A DNA stretch of 64,000 nt, from positions 117,886 through 181,885 of the forward strand of contig JAFMYY010000011.1 of the NCBI GenBank assembly GCA_017948555.1, in the 5' to 3' direction. This stretch comes from Cesiribacteraceae bacterium YIM B00369. GTDB lineage: Bacteria; Bacteroidota; Bacteroidia; Cytophagales; Cyclobacteriaceae. Of this stretch, positions 62,335 to 64,000 are shown in pieces (the stretch's first letter is position 1; every line of letters begins with the position of its first letter). Made by a program: the position numbers and the translations under genes. Under the pieces are notes generated by a model. The model was not told the DNA's origin. It was given only the letters and a program-made list of their open reading frames with translations, and ran no database searches.

Positions 62335-63099
62335 CTATTTTCTGAAAGGATTCTTTAGCCAATACCATATTCTCTTATGCAATGGTGGTCTTGCTGCACT
62401 AACATAAAATTCAATGATATCCTGATCGGGGGATAAAGTTATATTTACATTTTCCCTGTTACTTAATTGCACTGGGATTTCTCTTGTGCCGTAGCCAATA
62501 TAGCTAAAGATCAAATTGATAGTATCAGAACTTTTATAAGTATCCGGTAAAGGAAGCAGGTAACTGCCGTCAAGGCCGGTAACGGTGCCAATGTCAGTGC
62601 CCTTAACCATTACAGTAATGCCGGCAATGAAAATCGATTCCCGTCCTTCCATTGCCTTTATTTTTCCTCTGATGGTCAGCGAATCTGATGAGTGGCTGCC
62701 TGCTGTAAACTTCCCACTGGCCGCATATGAGCCAATCCGTGTGTCTGCCTTCTGCAAGGCCTCAATAGAATTTTTGTTTGCGTTCCCGGTAGCCTCTGCG
62801 GTGCCGGTACTGAAGAAATAAGTTACGCCCACTAACAATGCTTTCCACCAAATTCTTTTTTGGTTAGTAGTTCCTGATGTTCCCTGCTTTAATTGTTGAC
62901 TGGAATAAAGGCCACAAACTTTGCCTTTCTTATTTGCGTGAGCCTTTGCTATTTCAGACAGGCTTTTGTCCCTGAAGTCGTAAATAACGTTAGCGCATTT
63001 TGCGCAAACTCTTCCTCCTTCAGCAGGTTTCATTTCACTCCAATACTGATTACATGCTTTAAGCTTTGATAAGTTTAGGTGGTGATAATCCTGGTCCAT
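62335..63099 (-). CDS. Membrane protein: zinc-ribbon-like N-terminus plus carboxypeptidase-regulatory-like domain
   Basis: 254 residues. N-terminus with the spaced cysteines KACNQYWSEMKP, GGRVCAKCANVIYDFRD and KVCGLY, a module I know from other Bacteroidota where it precedes TonB or carboxypeptidase-regulatory domains. One membrane helix (about 83-105, WWKALLVGVTYFFS) is followed by a periplasmic beta domain (about 140-230) with the pattern ITVMVKGTDIGTVTGLDGSYLLPLP. It ends in a basic helix (KRIWYWLKNPFRK). It could pass a cytosolic signal to the periplasm; inference only. 20 bp separate it from the metallopeptidase gene upstream. Confidence 0.8.
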   Translation of the reverse strand: MDQDYHHLNLSKLKACNQYWSEMKPAEGGRVCAKCANVIYDFRDKSLSEIAKAHANKKGKVCGLYSSQQLKQGTSGTTNQKRIWWKALLVGVTYFFSTGTAEATGNANKNSIEALQKADTRIGSYAASGKFTAGSHSSDSLTIRGKIKAMEGRESIFIAGITVMVKGTDIGTVTGLDGSYLLPLPDTYKSSDTINLIFSYIGYGTREIPVQLSNRENVNITLSPDQDIIEFYVSAARPPLHKRIWYWLKNPFRK

Positions 63100-63119
63100 A
63101 ATTAAATTATTTTAACTGC

Positions 63120-63896
63120 TTATCTCCCTCCATTCGCTTTTAAATCGGCAATACATTTAGCGTCCAGCTGAGGGACATTTCCGCCGGTGAGCAGCGCTGC
63201 GATATCGGTGGTTTCGGCGGCATAATACATAAGGCAGTCTTTGTTGTTGCAGTGCTTTCCATGGGCTTCATCCTGATGCGCTTCCACCATTGGGGTGTTG
63301 TTGTTAACCAGGCCAAGTATGTGTGCAAATTCATGGAGAATAACCGTCGATTCCAGTGTGCTGACAGCTGGTTGTGTAAGTCCGCCTGAATAGTCCTTAA
63401 CTGTTTTTTCGAAAATGGCCATGGATGAGCTTCCATAAGCGACCCCCAGTACTTTGGAGTTTCCGCTATTGCCGGCATAATCGCCATCGGCAAAAAAGAA
63501 ATAAGCGGTAAGGGTTTCAGTGGTGGTTTTCCGGCTTCTGTTAGCTGCTTCAATATCCCGCAGGTCTGCCAGGGAATAAGCAGCTTTCCCCGGAGAGGAA
63601 ATTTCTCTCTCTACAATAGTGATTCCTTTTGGTTTTGTTAGCCGCTGTTCCAGGAAAGCCTTCAAATTATCTGTCGATGCTGCCCTTGGCCGGAATCCTT
63701 TCACATACAGGATTTCCACTTCCAGCTGATTGAATTTTTTGTCTGAGAGGAAGTCATTCGGGCTGATCCTGCTTTCAGCGACAGGAGCAGGTTCTTCTGT
63801 TTGCTGGTCCTGTTCTTCCGTCAGTGGATTATCCTTTTTGCAGCCCAAAAGAAAAATGAAAAGGAGTAAGCAGGTGTATTTCAGGTAAGAATGCAT
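63120..63896 (-). CDS. Lipoprotein metallopeptidase, metzincin-like
   Basis: 258 residues. The lipobox LLGC (Cys19) is followed by an acidic Gln/Glu-rich linker. The zinc motif is His188-Glu-Phe-Ala-His192 followed by ILGL, and a Met-turn CLMYY (Met223) ends the catalytic part, as in metzincins. The usual third ligand at HExxHxxGxxH is Asn198; His207, His212 or His215 (AHQDEAHGKHC) may serve instead. Such proteins are annotated as membrane metalloproteases in Bacteroidota. It is the first gene of a minus-strand group with the CarboxypepD-like protein. Confidence 0.83.
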   Translation of the reverse strand: MHSYLKYTCLLLFIFLLGCKKDNPLTEEQDQQTEEPAPVAESRISPNDFLSDKKFNQLEVEILYVKGFRPRAASTDNLKAFLEQRLTKPKGITIVEREISSPGKAAYSLADLRDIEAANRSRKTTTETLTAYFFFADGDYAGNSGNSKVLGVAYGSSSMAIFEKTVKDYSGGLTQPAVSTLESTVILHEFAHILGLVNNNTPMVEAHQDEAHGKHCNNKDCLMYYAAETTDIAALLTGGNVPQLDAKCIADLKANGGR

Positions 63897-64000
63897 GTTA
63901 AATTACTTTTGAAGGGATTGATAACAGTCATAAATGCCTGTAATAATGGGTCCCGGGTTTATAATTAATTCAAGTTGCGCAATATTATGTTAATTGGCAA

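Overview
The window is a 64 kb stretch of a gliding Bacteroidota chromosome, most likely order Cytophagales. Evidence: a complete porP-gldKLMN type IX secretion/gliding operon plus sprE (porW), a Bacteroidota-type F-ATPase operon split from its beta and epsilon genes, several start regions carrying the Bacteroidota -7 promoter motif TAnnTTTG, many SpII lipoproteins, and almost no strong Shine-Dalgarno sites. I see no tRNA, rRNA, CRISPR array, insertion sequence or prophage; this reads as a stable core chromosome with a few accessory genes.

Layout. 1-5.4 kb: the tail of an SH3-like protein, a small membrane protein, an MscS channel, a CYP152-type peroxygenase P450 and a small unknown, followed by a long AT-rich gap. 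5.7-11 kb: a PL9 pectate-lyase-like lipoprotein (-), two small unknowns, hemB and hemW. 11.1-15.9 kb: a POTRA/BamA-like outer-membrane protein, a WecA/TagO-type glycosyl-phosphate transferase, a DUF4271-like membrane protein and hemD. 16.2-21.8 kb: porP/sprF-like gene, gldK, gldL, gldM, gldN. 21.9-28.7 kb (-): sprE, PBP1A and uvrC. 28.9-36.1 kb: M23 peptidase, bactofilin, atpZ, an AtpI-like gene, atpB-E-F-H-A-G. 36.5-43.2 kb: L,D-transpeptidase, radA, a small lipoprotein, a D-cysteine desulfhydrase-like enzyme (-), an RluD-type synthase and a DUF84/YjjX NTPase. 43.3-53.1 kb: aldose-1-epimerase-like protein, secreted unknown, a CrtA-like carotenoid oxygenase, mazG, an NqrM-like small protein, glmM, a cysteine desulfurase, a thioredoxin-like protein, hemH and an alpha/beta hydrolase-OsmC fusion. 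53.1-59.9 kb: three cation:proton antiporters and two double-domain universal stress proteins, arranged as mirror-image cassettes. 59.9-63.9 kb (-): secreted or surface proteins including two different predicted zinc metallopeptidases.

Functional themes. Cell envelope: T9SS/gliding (gldKLMN, porP, sprE), peptidoglycan synthesis and remodelling (PBP1A, M23 peptidase with bactofilin, L,D-transpeptidase, GlmM) and outer-membrane biogenesis. Heme: hemB, hemD, hemW and hemH lie scattered among two genes for probable heme enzymes (CYP152 and CrtA-like). Energy and ion homeostasis: F-ATPase and antiporter/USP cassettes. The less ordinary items are the mirrored antiporter-USP cassettes with a perfect inverted repeat in their shared spacer, the orphan CrtA-like gene, the terminal metallopeptidase cluster with a probable missed or broken small gene, and several intergenic palindromes.
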